64,000 nucleotides of DNA from Adiantum capillus-veneris (lineage: Eukaryota; Streptophyta; Polypodiopsida; Polypodiales; Pteridaceae): the NCBI GenBank assembly GCA_014529385.2, contig CM043971.1:57094709-57158708 (forward strand), written 5' to 3'. Made by a program: the position numbers and the translations under genes. The notes beneath the pieces are model-generated. The model did no database searches, had not been told where the DNA came from, and saw only the letters and a program-made list of their open reading frames with translations. Positions 1 to 11,977 of this stretch are shown piece after piece (positions within the stretch are counted from its first letter, which is position 1; the number at the start of each line of letters is the position of its first letter).

Positions 1-602
1 TGGATACACACAAAGTTCATTAGTCACAATTTGACTATCAATTTCATTCCAAGTGTATCAAATTAGGTGCAAAGTGTAGGTCAATTTGTGTTACACACCT
101 AATTTTAGCAAATGATTAACAACATTAAACCTCATTAATCAATCAAGAATTGACATAACAAGTGAGTGCACTTACATTGTAATTACACTCCAAGCTATTC
201 CTTTGCTCCATGCGAAGACGCATCATTGCACACACAAGTGTGTGCACCATCAATCAGCTCCAAAATTGACCATTTGCAGGTCAAAATCAAACACTCAAAT
301 TATCAAATTAGGCATAAATTAGCACAATTAACTTGATTAGAGTGATGATTCCACCTCTTAAAAGGGAATTTAACATACTTTACACTTCAAATGTTAGTGG
401 TTAGGTTAGTAAAGTTAGTCAACAATTAGTAAAAATTAGCATGGAATTAGTACAATTGTATCATAACTCAACGTTAGCATCAATAACTTGCACAATCATC
501 ATCAAATCACACCAAAATTGAGCTACACATACTCAAAAAGAGAGAAGTTAGTAATGAAATTACTCTACTCTACACATCCTAAACTCACTAGCTTAGGTTA
601 TT

Positions 603-622
603 GATCCCTGGCAACGACGCCA
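603..622 (-). other. Primer binding site, tRNA-Asp type
   Basis: Read on the minus strand this begins TGGCGTCGTTGCC and matches the 3' end of plant tRNA-Asp (TGGCGCCGTTGCC...) with about two mismatches in 20 positions. It sits two bases from the LTR edge, as expected for a minus-strand priming site. Confidence 0.7.
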
Positions 623-624
623 AA

Positions 625-1554
625 TGTAGGGAGGCATTGTAGCACGACCTAATTGCAACCCACACAAAATATCAAATCAGTAAATCAGCAACCCGTGGAA
701 GCACGAGCATCGGATGAATAGGAATAGAGGATTCAAGAGATCAAATCTCCAATTCAAGTAGAGATTAGCAATGGCAAGACTAACTCTAATCATTATCTAA
801 TCACTAATCTAACAACTCCTACACACATGTAATCCACCGAAGTCAAACTTAACATAGACTAGAAACCCCAAGCACATGATAAGCACACACTAATTACCAC
901 ATGTCAATCATGGCACTTCATCAATAGCTACACACACGAGATGAATGGTGCTAGAGTTTCATAAAACCTATCTATACACAAGCAAACAATAGGGCACACA
1001 CACAAATTACAAGATTAAGACCCAACTTAATCAACCTAGTTAGTGATGCTAAATATCACAAATCAAAATGCTTATGAAAGAAGAGGAGTGGTTACTAGCA
1101 AGAAGTACATACATCTCTCAAATCTAGAATAATGAAAGTGTAATACTACTTCATGACAGGATGAAATGTAGAGAAGAAGTAGACTAATGAGAAAACAAAG
1201 GTTAGATTAATCAAGAAGAGCTTACTCTAATTACAATGGTTAGCACTAGCCTCTTAAGCATAGACATTAAGCTCAAAAAGAGTGAACACTCAAGAGAGAG
1301 GGAGCTCTCAAAAGTGGATCGTCAAGAGTGGATAATCAAGAATGAAGCCTCCTTGGATAAAGGCTTCCTTTAAGGGCTTGCACCACAATCCCTTCTACTA
1401 TGGGTTTAAGCTTGAGCCCTCAAACTACCATATAAAACTTTGGAACTCCAAGTGAGCCCAAGACTTATACAAATTGAGTGGGAAATATTGTGACATCCAT
1501 AGATATCTCCCGCTTGATGCATATTTGGTGTAGCCTGTGTTAGCCGCTGCTACA
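625..1554 (-). repeat. LTR, 930 bp, TG...CA
   Basis: It begins TGTAGGG and ends GCTGCTACA on the plus strand, giving the short inverted termini TGTAG/CTACA. The left edge is set by the primer binding site and the right edge by the sudden resumption of copia reverse transcriptase coding sequence at 1555. No second copy is in the window, so the right edge rests on that junction only. Confidence 0.6.
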
Positions 1555-2973
1555 CTTTACATACAATGTGCTTTCTGTTGGACTGTTACAAAAGCCTCGT
1601 TTGACCAAATGAGTGTCGTCCTTCTCATACCAAGCACGAGGAGATTTCTTCAACCCATACAAAGATTTCTTACATCTGCACACTTTATCCTCTTGTCCTT
1701 TCTTGACAAAACTGCAAAGCTGCGTTACATAAACTTCGTCAAATATGTCACCATTCAAGAAAGCAGTAGCAATGTCGGATTGATGTACATCCCAACCAAA
1801 GTGAGCTACCAATGCACATAGAAAATTCACTGTAGTCATACAACAAGTGGGAGAAAAAGTCTCTTCATAATCTATTCCTTTTTGTTGTGCATAACCTTTT
1901 GCAACAAGTCGAACCTTATGGTGATCAGTCTCACCATCGGGCTTGCATTTCAACTTGTAAACCCACTTCATACCAATGGAATTCTTTCCAGGAGGCAAAT
2001 TACATATAGTTTGTGTGTCATTTTCTATAAGTGAATCATATTTTGATTACATGGCAGCCATCCAATTTTTTGAATTATGTGCTTCATCAAAAGACAGAGG
2101 CTCCTCAACATCATGTAAGCTAGACACAGCCAAAGTAGAACAATATCATGCATAAGATGCATGGTGAAAACCTGAACGAGTACGACTAGACAAAGGTGCA
2201 TCCAATTTACTGTCACGCAAAGTATGCACCAGTCATTTATGCATACCTCTATCCTGCTCATTCTCAACCCTTTCCTCATCAAGTATATCATGTACATTTG
2301 CATCAGTAATAGGTTGATCTATAACATTTTTAGAAACCCCCATATGCTGTACATTTTCCATTGGAATTTACATTTGAACTTTCACCATTGAAAAGAGGCA
2401 ATAAAGTGTCATATATGTCGTGTGAGCTTACATTAGTGTCTCTAGTGCATGACAACAAGGGCTGAACAAAACCTTCCACAAACACAACATCCTGTGAGAT
2501 CAAGATACGCTTTGTTTGCGAATGATACAACATGTAGCCTTTGCTTTCAGCACTATAACCAACAAAAATACATTTGACAACCTTATTATCCAATTTTCTG
2601 CGTTGTGTTTGTGGCACCAAATCATATGCCAAATAGCCAAAAACATGCATGTGCTTAATAGAAGGCTTTATATCAGGACATGCTTCATATGGAGTAATAG
2701 ACTGCAAAGCTTTCGTAGGACATCTATTAAGTAATATAAGTGGCACACATGATCGCTTCAAGCCAAAACAAATGTGGCAAAGCTTGACTTTTGACCATAC
2801 ATCGGACCATTTTCATAAGTGACCTGTTTTTTCTCTCAACAACACCATTTTGCTGAGGCATATAAGGCATTGTACATTGGTGTGTTATCCCACGACTAGC
2901 AAAAAATGCATTAAATTCATGAGACATATACTCCCCCCCTCGATCGGAACGGCGGGTGCCCATAGTACATTTT
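1555..2973 (-). pseudogene. Copia-A pol, distal part: integrase C-half and RT N-half
   Basis: Minus-strand pieces in several frames encode Ty1/copia pol. Around 2940-2730 lie the second integrase Asp region (RSDRGGEYMS) and the Glu region (PQQNGVVERKNR); 2761-2330 carries the integrase C-terminus (HVFGYLAY, CIFVGYS); 1998-1555 carries the RT start (WVYKLKCKPDG, RLVAKGYAQQ, DYEETFSP, TAFLNGD). Stops and frameshifts separate the pieces, mostly between 2330 and 2000. RT is cut off before the YVDD active site at 1555 by the LTR at 625-1554, and the integrase is cut at 2973 by the solo LTR. The upstream half of the same gene resumes at 13109. Confidence 0.85.
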
Positions 2974-3119
2974 TGTAAGGTTTCCAGTTTCTGAAACCTT
3001 TGAAATTGTACAAAGCTTGATAAAATTAACTTGGTTGTTAAGAAAACAGTGTAGAATGATCCAACTATGGTGAATATTGGTATTTTTGGAACCGTAACTA
3101 GAGCTTTACTAGGGTTAGA

Positions 3120-3407
3120 GGGTGAAAGCATGTTAACCTGTCGCACTTTTTGTGCTAGTTAGCAGTTTCCAGTTAGCACATCTTCAAAAAGTTGGGCGTC
3201 CGGTAAATTTTTTACAAATAATATCAAAATTTGTTGGAGGTTGTACATTTGGATTCCTTGTTTCAAGTGCTTTCTATTGATATATCATATGTCATAGATC
3301 TTGGAGATGTAGCTCAAGTTATTATACTAGTTAGCATATGTCAAAATTGTGCTAGTTAGCATTGTCCGGGACATAAAAAAGCATGACAGGTTAACATGCT
3401 TTCACCC
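3120..3407. mobile_element. MITE, 288 bp, TIR GGGTGAAAGCATG, TSD TAGA
   Basis: Perfect 23-bp inverted ends starting GGGTGAAAGCATGTTAACC are flanked by the 4-bp duplication TAGA (3116-3119 and 3408-3411). The subterminal regions also pair imperfectly (GTGCTAGTTAGCA near both ends). It has no coding capacity. A 4-bp target duplication does not point clearly to one of the common plant superfamilies, so I leave it unassigned. Confidence 0.8.
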
Positions 3408-3431
3408 TAGAATTTTTCAGAACCGAATTCC

Positions 3432-3662
3432 TGTTAAAGAATATGATGTTCAAGAATATGTCCATTGTGCTATGGCTGGCCGGACACTGACTATAATATG
3501 TTGTAAATATACTTTGGATAATAGTTAAAAGAGAATAAGAAGAGAAGAGCAGCACGTTGAATGGTTGCTGCAGGGTAACAATTGTGTGTGTGTGTCTCGA
3601 TGTGTGTTGGTGTGTGTGCGTAGTCTTCTTTCCTACCTTCTCCATCACCTGCGCACTCTACA
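3432..3662 (+). repeat. Copia-B 5' LTR
   Basis: Aligns along its length with 8904-9123. It contains a GT-rich microsatellite near its 3' end and ends CTCTACA directly before the primer binding site. Confidence 0.93.
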
Positions 3663-3665
3663 AAG

Positions 3666-3679
3666 TGGTATCAGAGCTC
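3666..3679 (+). other. Copia-B primer binding site (initiator tRNA-Met)
   Basis: TGGTATCAGAGCTC, complementary to the 3' end of plant initiator tRNA-Met, three bases after the 5' LTR. The 900 bp between it and gag (3680-4566) is an untranslated leader in which I see nothing else. Confidence 0.9.
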
Positions 3680-4566
3680 AGTTTAAGAAGCTACAGTCAA
3701 TACACAGATTTCCGCAGCTCTGGAAAACAGCAAAAAAGAGAGGTTTTTTTGTCATAACTCCCTCACCTGAACTCGGAATACAATGATCCAGGAGTCTATC
3801 TTTATGTTTTTGGGCATTCCGGACGCATTGACATACTTAGATTTGCCAAAATCTGCAATTTTCTGCAACAAACAGCAAGCTCACACAAGCATAGAAGATG
3901 TCCAGTTTTGCACTTGGCGGTAGATTTACAGATTACAGGTGAAGAATTCAGCATTTACACAGGTTTTGGAGAGCGACATAGAGCTTTTGCATCATGATAT
4001 TGTGTTATCGAAGATTATGTTTGGTTGTTGTGGGTCCGTTATGGACAGTCGCCTATGTAAGAAAGGTTGTGGGAAGAAGTTGAGGCAGTTATATTGTCAG
4101 ATTGAGTACTTTGTGGTTATGTATGGATATGCGGTTAATGTATTTTGGAAAAATGCAGCCTTTGTGAGGGTCGAGTGAGGTTTTTTGAAGCCTTGCCTTG
4201 GGAGCTTTGGTACCTTGGCAAGGTGGATTAGGTATTGGAGCGAACCCCCGACTGGCCCCGCGAAAGACCTCATATGTCGTTTACGACTATGGGAAGAAGG
4301 TGGATGTATGGATATGTGGTACAGGACAGCGTATGGATTGCATTTCCATAAAGGTCCATGTGGACATTGTTTTAGAGTATTTATGCATAGTATTGAGTCA
4401 GTCTGTGGCAAAGTGAGTCAGTGGATTTTCCCTTGGCAGTGAGAGATTTTCTGTCAGTGTTTATGAGCACTTTGGTTGAGATTGTCACTTGAGATATTGT
4501 CCAAATACAAACGAAACTCTGCTGAAATTTTGTCAAAATCCTTTGGAAGAAATTGAGAGAGTGAAG

Positions 4567-5540
4567 ATGGCAGAAAGTTCAACTCAAGTCACACAGATTG
4601 TTGGAGAGAACCTGACCAGAAAGAACTACAACATATGGTCTTACAGGATGGAAAACTTTATCATGGGCAAAGGTTTATGGGATTACATTACAGGTGAACA
4701 AGAGTGTCCCGAGGTTGGTTTGGAACCAAACAGAGAGAATGTTGAAGCACATAAACATGGCAAGCAAGAGTAGAAGCTTACAAGAAGTGGATCGAGAATT
4801 CAAGGAAAGTGATTCATTGGATTTCACTATGCATTAGTGACTTCTTTATACCACATGTGAAGAAGGCTCAATCTCCAAAGGAAGCATGGGAGATACTAGC
4901 AAGAATGAAAAGCTCCAATACAGAACCACGAAAAGTTCACTTGAAGCAACGGTTACATTTTGTATGGCGAGGAAATAGATCCATATCAAATTATGTAACA
5001 GAGATAAAGCAAATACAGGAAGATCTTGCGAGCATTAATGTTGAAGTTCCATATGATGACTTAGTTTCAGTGACATTGAATGGTTTGGGACCGGAATACA
5101 AGTCATTGGATACATCTATATCTGTTCGAGGACACATGCCTGATTTTGAAGAGTTAGTAAACCTTTGTTTGCAAGAAGAGGTCCTTCTACATCAAATAAC
5201 CATTCCAGAGATCAGGAATTTTACTCTAGAAGTCGTGGAAACAATAGAGGTGGAAGAAGAAACTATGGTCATGGAAACAATGCTGGAAGAGATCAATGGC
5301 AAAACCAACAAAGTCAAAGTTACAATGATTACAGCCAAAGAGGCAGGGGGAGAGCCCGACCTCGTAGACGAGGAGGTGGATGATTTGTACATTCTCAAAG
5401 AGATGGATATTGTAACAGATGTGGCATTTATGGTCACTTTGAAAGAGAATGTTACACAAGGCTAAATCAAAATCATGATCGTGGTGGAAGAAACCAAGGT
5501 TATGGCAGACATGGAGGAAACTTTTCTGGGATACAATCCT
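4567..5540 (+). pseudogene. Copia-B gag
   Basis: The ATG at 4567 opens a copia gag (MAESSTQ...NYNIWSYRMENFI), the UBN2/retrotran_gag-type region that forms the particle shell and binds RNA. The frame breaks at 4771, continues in another frame with the conserved W..L...Y....(...LKQRLHF, YVTEIKQI, LNGLGPEY) to about 5190, and shifts again through an RG-rich stretch. A CCHC zinc knuckle, CNRCGIYGHFEREC, is at 5411-5452. All the expected parts of gag are present but no single frame spans them. Confidence 0.85.
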
Positions 5541-7162
5541 CATGATCAAAATATATATGACAATAGATCAAGTGGACATTTATTTCCTATGGAGCATGTT
5601 GTTGAAAGCATGGTGGAGCCACATCATACAGATGATTGGTATTTAGATAGTGGTGCCACAAATCATATGACATATCATGGTGAATGGTTTGACAGAAAAG
5701 AGAAATTAGAAGAGGATGAGTTTGTCGCTACAGGTGATGATACTATGCATTGGATTACGCATGTTGGTTTAGTTTCATTGCTAGAAAAAGACGGGATATA
5801 CAACACATTGGGAGATGTTCTATATGTGCCTTCAATCACAAAGAATTTAGCATCAGTTGGACAGATGACAGATCAAAGGTTGCAAGTTCGTTTTAATCGT
5901 TATGGCTACTTCATAGAGGAGTTTCACAAAGGTAGACCAGGCAAGATATTGGCACGTGGAAGAAAGAAAGGTCGCTTGTTCTCATTGGAAGCTGGAGATC
6001 CATGTTTACACAGTGGTATGTATGCAAACAAATCAGCCACTCAAGATAATTGGGCAGAGTTATGGCATAAGAGGATTGGTCATGTCAATTTTAGAAGATT
6101 AAAGCATATGCAATCAAATCAATTGTACGTGGATTACAAAGGTTTGGCAGATTGAATTTTGATCATGTTTGTGAAGCTTGTCAATTTGGAAAGCAATCTC
6201 GTTTACCATTTCCAAATAGGGGGAGAATTAGCAAGAGTCCTTTGGAAATTGTTCATTCCTATATTTGGGGACCTTGTGATCATGCTACACCAAATGGTTG
6301 TCGATATTTTATCACATTCATAGATGATTACAGCAGAATGACATGGGTTTACTTTCTAAAGGCAAAGTCAGAGGCATTTGAGGTATTCTTGGAGTTCAAA
6401 GTTATGGTTCAGAAAGAGAATGGTTGTCAAATTAAATTCCTTCGTATAGATGGAGGGGGAGAGTACATGTCACACAGTTTTGATGATTACTTACGTGAAC
6501 AAGGCATAAGAAGACAGATTACTTGCAGATACACACCACAACAATTTGGAGTTGCTGAGAGAAAGAATAGAGTCATAGCAGAGATTGCAAGAGCCATGAT
6601 GAATGAGATGAATATGCCATTAACATATTGGGCTGAAGCACTTCATACAGCAGTACACATTATGAATCGAACACCAACAGCTGCCATTCATGAAATTTCA
6701 CCTTATGAGAGACTTTATGGGATCAAGCCAACAGTTTCCTACATGAAAGTTTTTGGATGTGTTTGCTATGTTCATGTGTCAAATGAATCAAGAAAGAAGA
6801 TGGAGCCAAAGGCAGTGAAGTGTATATTCTTGGGCTATCCAGTTGAAAAGAAAGGTTACAAGTGCTATGATCCTACGACAAGACAAGTTTATGTCAATAG
6901 AGATGTCAGATTTTGTGAGCATGAACCATGGTATAAACCAAATCCATTTATGATAGAAGATGAGTATGAAGAGCGAGAGAATGTGCGTCATGTCGTTGAT
7001 AAGACAGGACCATCAACAAGAACTATTTCAGGACCACATATGGCAGAGGAGAGTACAGGAAGTGTCAACCCAGGGAGTGGTCGTTTGCAAGATAAGAAGC
7101 AAGACGAGAAAGGCAAGAAGAAAGTGGTTGAAGAGAGTTCTGGAGATGAAAGCTTTGATTAA
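5541..7162 (+). pseudogene. Copia-B protease and integrase
   Basis: The aspartic protease motif WYLDSGATNHMT lies at about 5638-5672. The integrase zinc region follows (LWHKRIGHVNF, then CEACQFGKQ across a stop at 6153), then the catalytic core with FIDDYSRMTWVYFL (first Asp region), LRIDGGGEYMS (second Asp) and PQQFGVAERKNRV (Glu), and the C-terminal HIMNRTP and FGCVCYVHV segments. The protein would cut target DNA and insert the element's cDNA. The break at 6153 and the end of the frame at 7162 show decay; the active-site residues are otherwise kept. Confidence 0.88.
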
Positions 7163-7180
7163 GAGCATGGTTTACCACAT

Positions 7181-8909
7181 TTGAGGACACTTGGCAGTAA
7201 GCATATTGAGAAATATGTATCCCTATATGCAAGAGTTGAAGAGAAGAGTGCACCACAGTTGAGAAGATCAGAGAGGGTGCGTTATCCAGTTGATAGATTG
7301 ACATACAACGGTTACATGCGTACACATTATGCATACATGGTTTCACGTGTGCAACATAAAGAGCCTACATGTTTTCAAGAGGCAATTGAAAATCAGAATG
7401 GGAGTCAGCTATGGATGATGAGATGGATGCTCTTGTGAAGAATGACAGTTGAGATTTGGTTCGCTTGCCAAGTGGAAAGAAAGGAATTGGTTCAAAATGG
7501 GTATACAAAGTCAAGTGCAAGTCAAATGGTAGTGTGGAAAGATACAAAGCGAGGCTTGTTGCTAAAGGTTATGCACAAACAAAAGGTCTTGATTATGATG
7601 AGACATTTAGTCCAGTTTCAAAGATAACAACAATCAGATTGGTGATAGCAATGGCAAGTATGTTCAGTTGGAAGTCACGGCAAATGGATGTTGATAATGC
7701 ATTCTTGAATGGTGACTTGGAAGAAGAAGTTTATATGATATAGCCAGAGGGTTATCAACACCCAGAGTTTCCATATTATGTATGTAAGTTGAAGAAAGCA
7801 CTGTATGGTTTGAAGAGCATCTAGAGCTTGGTGTGAAAAGATAACCAGATTCTTGAAGAAGATTGGATTTAAACAGTCTACTGCTGATCACTCATTGTTT
7901 TTGAAGCATGTTGTTGGAGAGATCGTCATTATTGTTATCCATGTTGATGACTGAATTCTCACTGGAAGTCATGATGAGCAAATTTTGCATGTCAAGAAGA
8001 GTTTGAGAGAATTCAACATGAAGGACCTTGGTGAGTTGAGATATTTTTTGGAACTTGAAATTGTCGACACTTTATCAGGAATTTGGATGATACAAAGACA
8101 ATACGCATTGGATATGCTTGAGAAGTATGGAATGACAACGTGCAAACCGGTTGATACACCACTTGATCAAAATGTGAAGTTGTTTGATGATGGACATTAC
8201 ATTGAGGATGTCAGTATGTACCGCAAGATGGTTGGAAGCCTTATTTACTTGACAATAACAAGGCCAGATTTGAGTTATGCAGTGGGTGTTGTGATTCAAT
8301 TCATGCAAAAGCCATGTAAAAGTCATCTTGATGCAGTGAGACGGATTATGAGATATGTGAAATCCACTGGTAGTTATGGAATGTTTTATGAAAAGAATGG
8401 GAAGCTTTGTCTTTATGGTTACACAGATGCAGAATGGGCAGGAGATTTTATGGATATAAGATCTACAAGTGGTTATGCATTTTCCATTGACAATGGTATG
8501 ATAAGGTAGAGTAGCAAGAAGCAATCAACTGTAGCATTATCAAGTACAGAAGCTAAAATATCGCGAAGCAACTTTGGCAGCATGTGAAGAGTCATGGTTG
8601 AGAGTACTTATGGTAGACTTTGGTTTTGACTATCTTGACAATGTCATTATATATTGTGACAATATTAGCAGCATCATGTTGGCAAAGAATCCAGTCTACC
8701 ATGCTCGCACTAAACACATTGAGGTACATTATCACTTCATTAGAGAAAAAGTTTTGGCAAATGAGATTGATTTGATGTATGTGAAGACAAATGATCAAGT
8801 TGCGGATATATTAACAAAAGCTCTTGGAAAGGAAAAGTTTTGCTACTTTCGTGAAGCATTGGGAATCCATCATATGCAAGCTCATTCTGAGCTTGAGGGG
8901 GAGTGTTAA
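7181..8909 (+). pseudogene. Copia-B reverse transcriptase and RNase H
   Basis: RT motifs appear in order: KGIGSKWVYKVK, RLVAKGYAQTKG, DYDETFSPVSK, DVDNAFLNGDLEEEVYM, then a TAG at 7741, a shift near 7815, and a TGA at 7951 inside the VDD region. RT resumes with FNMKDLGELRYFLELEI and ends with the connection and RNase H (YGYTDAEWAGDFMDIRSTSGY, then a stop at 8507, CDNISSIMLAKNPVYHARTKHIEVHYHFIRE). These are hallmark copia residues. At least four disabling changes make the copy inactive. Confidence 0.88.
8896..8903 (+). other. Copia-B polypurine tract
   Basis: GAGGGGGAG-type purine run ending immediately before the 3' LTR at 8904, the expected site of plus-strand priming. Confidence 0.8.
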
Positions 8910-9123
8910 AGAATATGATGTTAAAGAATATGTCCATTGTGCTATGGGCGGCCGAACACTGACTATACTATGTTGTAAATATACTTTGGATAATAGTTCA
9001 AAGAGAATAAGAAGAGAAGAGCAGCACGTTGAATGGTTGGTGCTGCAGGGTAATGATTGTGTGTGTGTATGTGTGTGTGCGTAGTCTTCTTTCCTACCTT
9101 CTCCATCACCTACGCACTCTACA
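8904..9123 (+). repeat. Copia-B 3' LTR
   Basis: 220 bp, TGTTAAAG...TCTACA, matching 3432-3662. It is followed directly by the target duplication ATTCC. Confidence 0.93.
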
Positions 9124-9445
9124 ATTCCGATAAAATCTGGAGAAGTTACGGGCTTTGAAAGGTTACACTATGAATTAAATTAGTTAAATAAAATAAAATG
9201 GTTTCAGTAATTATTACTGCTAAAGACTTTTTATCCTAAAGTTCTAGAAATTGCAGATATTTCCTAAATTAATAATTAAAAGTCAACAAACTAGCAAAAA
9301 ATCGATTCTATGTATCTGGGGGGCTGTGTGGGGTAATGATGGGCTTTTCCAGACTAGATTTAGCAGCAGGGGGCGTTTTTGGAGCTGAAGGGCTTCTTGG
9401 GATGCAAGTTACTGCCATTTTTCAGCATGTGAGTGCCCAAAAACC

Positions 9446-9453
9446 TATAAATA
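9446..9453 (+). promoter_or_regulatory. TATA box of the solo LTR
   Basis: TATAAATA in the solo LTR, upstream of the tandem array and the short coding exon. In the related complete LTRs a TATTTAAA box holds the same relative position on their coding strand. Confidence 0.5.
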
Positions 9454-9889
9454 TGACCCTTGCTTTACAATTTCAGACAGACTCGGAGCCTTGGTACATT
9501 CTCTCTCATCTAGAGAGACCTCTACGCAGAAATCACTAGAGAGCAAAGTTGTAGTTGGTTAATTAAAGGTAATTAGCACTAAGCTTTGTTAATTAGCAAA
9601 GCTAGGTTAACCTATTTACAAACTTCTTAATTAATTGAAGATTAAACTTATGTATACTCAAAAATCCTCTCTTAATTCAAAATTCTCTGTTGATTATTGT
9701 AATTAAGCTTAGGGATACTAAGCTACTTAATTATTATATCATATTAGGGCTGAAATTACTCATAACCATAAATTAATGATAATTATACTAATTAAGTTTA
9801 GATTAAGATGAGATAATTATCAAAGTTGTGTTAGACTATCATTATGTTAGGAAAATTATGTTGTAATTGTTTGAGTAATTTTCATTATT

Positions 9890-11250
9890 AATTAAGCAAA
9901 ATTACACTATTTTTGAGAGAAAAGTAAAGGGGGAAATGATCAAACTAATTCAAATGCTTTGAGATAGTTCTCAGTGGTAAATCACATGTTATGGAACTCA
10001 TGATAATTATCTTAACCTCAGATAATTAATTTAACTAATTATCTCAGCAGAATTATACTGTTTTTAGGAGAAATTAAAAGGGAAAAAATAAAAAATTGAT
10101 CCAAAATGCTTTGAGATAATTATCAAAGGTAGATCACATATTATGGAATCCATGATAATTATTTTAACCAATTATCTCAGCATAATTATACTATTTTTAG
10201 GGAAAATTTAGATTGAGGAAAATAGCAAATTGATTCAAAATTCTTTGAGATAATAATCAGAGGTAAATCACATCTTATGAAACCCATGAAAATTATCTTA
10301 ACCTCAGATAGTTAGTTTAACTAATTATCTTAACATAATTACACTTTTTTAATGAGAAATTAAAAGGGGGAAAATAGCATATTAATCCAAAACGCTTTGA
10401 GATATTTATCATAGGTAAATCACATCCTACAAAACACATAATAGTTATCTTACCCTTAGATAATTAGTTAAACTAATTATCTCAACAGAAATACACTGTA
10501 TTTAGGGAAAAATAAATAGGCAAAAATAGCAAACTAATCCAAAATGTTTTGAGATAATTATCAGAGAAAAACACATTTTAAGAAACCTGTGATATTATCT
10601 TAACCTCAGATAATTAGTTTAACTAATTATCTCAGTAGAATTACAGTAATTTCATGGAAAAATAAAAGGAGAAAAATAGCAAACTAATCCAAAATGCTTT
10701 TAGATAATTATTAGAGGAAAGAAACATCTTAGGAAACCCTTGATAATTATCTTAATCTCAGATAACTAGTTTAACTAGTTATCTCAGTAGAAAAACACTA
10801 TTTCTAAGGAAAAAGTAATAAAGAAAAATAGTAAATTAAACTAAGAACCCTTGAGATAATATCAAAGGTAAATCACATCTTATCAAACCCGTGATAATTA
10901 TCTTAACCATAGATAACTAGTTTAGCTAATTATCTTTGTAAAAAAACACTATTTTTTAGGGTAAATTAAAGGGGAAAATTAGTAAATCATGTGCTATGAT
11001 TACATGCTATTGATCAGAGTTAGATTATAGGATAAAAAGGCCGTGATAATTATTTAAAGGTTAGAAAAGTACTGTAGATATTTATCCAAGTCAAATTATA
11101 CTAATTCTAGCTGAGAACTAAAGGGGAAAATTAGTAAATCATGTGATATGATTACATGCTATTTATCAGAGTTAGATTATAGGATAAAGAGGCCATGATA
11201 ATTATGTCAAGATTAGAAAAGTAGTATAGATATTTATCCCAGTCAAATTA
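9890..11250 (+). repeat. Tandem array, units of about 140-156 bp, in solo LTR
   Basis: The landmark AACTAATTATCTCAG or a variant recurs near 10033, 10173, 10319, 10463, 10619, 10773 and 10922, each unit also carrying GATAATTATCTTAACC. A second pair of about 144-bp units (AGTAAATCATGTG...) follows at about 10976-11250. The array is very AT-rich and lies between the TATA box and the coding exon, so it probably forms the long transcript leader of this LTR family. Confidence 0.8.
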
Positions 11251-11815
11251 TACTAATTCTAGATGAAAATTAAAGATGGAAATTAGATTATTAAGTTGAA
11301 AAATTAAAAATAATTGCCAGAGATCAAAAGTACCCTTATTTACTTGTGATAATTATACTATAGTTAATTAGTGAGTTTAGAAAATTATAACTGATCAAAA
11401 GTCCTATTTTTAGCAAAAGATTAATTAAAGTAAATAGACTTTGCCGTCAAAAGTTTTCAAGAAAATTATATAAGTGTAATATGATATAAAGTTGAGGAAA
11501 TGAAATCTTTAAGAGAAATAAATAGAAATAATATTAAGCTCAAAATAAGCGGATTCCAAGCTTAAAATTCGATTGAAAAATTAGGAAAAAGATATACAAA
11601 ATTATAAGAAAATTAAGATAGCTTAGAAAACCCTTAGGGAAGCTATGGAAAAAGTTATCATGCCTTTATAGCAAATAAGAAATTACTAGGTCTAATTTAC
11701 CAATTAAAACTACAAATTTAACCTTGGATGGGCTACGGTTGAATACAAAGGTTAAGTTTAGAATTCAAATTATTTACCTAATGATTAGACGTCCTTTTTA
11801 TAAGGATAAGAAGTT

Positions 11816-11977
11816 ATGGCACCTAAAAGGACCCAAGAAAATCCTACATCTGATGATGAGGACGTAGCTCCAAAACGAACTAGAGCATCGCACGTCGACG
11901 AAGCCGGGCCTAGTAATAGGCCTACGAAGTAGAGTCTTCAGGCGCCAGCGCAGCAGCAGATGGCCAATCAATCCCAG
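11816..11977 (+). pseudogene. LTR-borne first coding exon (MAPKRTQ...), one stop
   Basis: The ATG at 11816 opens a 54-codon frame beginning MAPKRTQ, with KRTRASH and EAGPSN further on, and ending CAG before a splice-donor-like GTGGGT at 11978. A TAG interrupts codon 39 (11930-11932). The complete Tekay-like LTRs carry a similar exon (MAPVKRTRF..., EAGTSN...) that also ends in phase 0 before a GT donor. The match of start, composition and splice phase in two diverged LTR families suggests a real gag leader exon; this copy is dead. From 11978 to 13108 I see only U5-like LTR sequence. Confidence 0.6.

Larger units (their letters stand above)
1..1554 (-). mobile_element. Partial LTR retrotransposon: leader plus 5' LTR
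   Basis: The sequence shows a degenerate tRNA-Asp primer binding site at 603-622 (minus strand) directly next to an LTR at 625-1554, so the element reads leftwards and its body lies outside the window. Positions 1-602 are AT-rich leader with no reading frame I can assign. Plant Ty3/gypsy elements of the Athila/Tat type commonly use tRNA-Asp; that family name is inference because no coding domain is visible. The right edge (1554/1555) falls inside the reverse transcriptase of Copia-A, so this element inserted into it. Confidence 0.65.
3432..9123 (+). mobile_element. Copia-B: complete Ty1/copia retrotransposon, decayed
   Basis: Two LTRs (231 and 220 bp, TGTTAAAG...TCTACA), an initiator tRNA-Met primer site, gag, protease, integrase, RT and RNase H in copia order, a polypurine tract and a perfect 5-bp duplication ATTCC (3427-3431 and 9124-9128). 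The LTRs differ at roughly ten positions plus two small indels by eye, so the insertion is not recent. The coding region is broken by several stops and frameshifts. It sits inside the solo LTR at 2974-13108. Confidence 0.95.
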
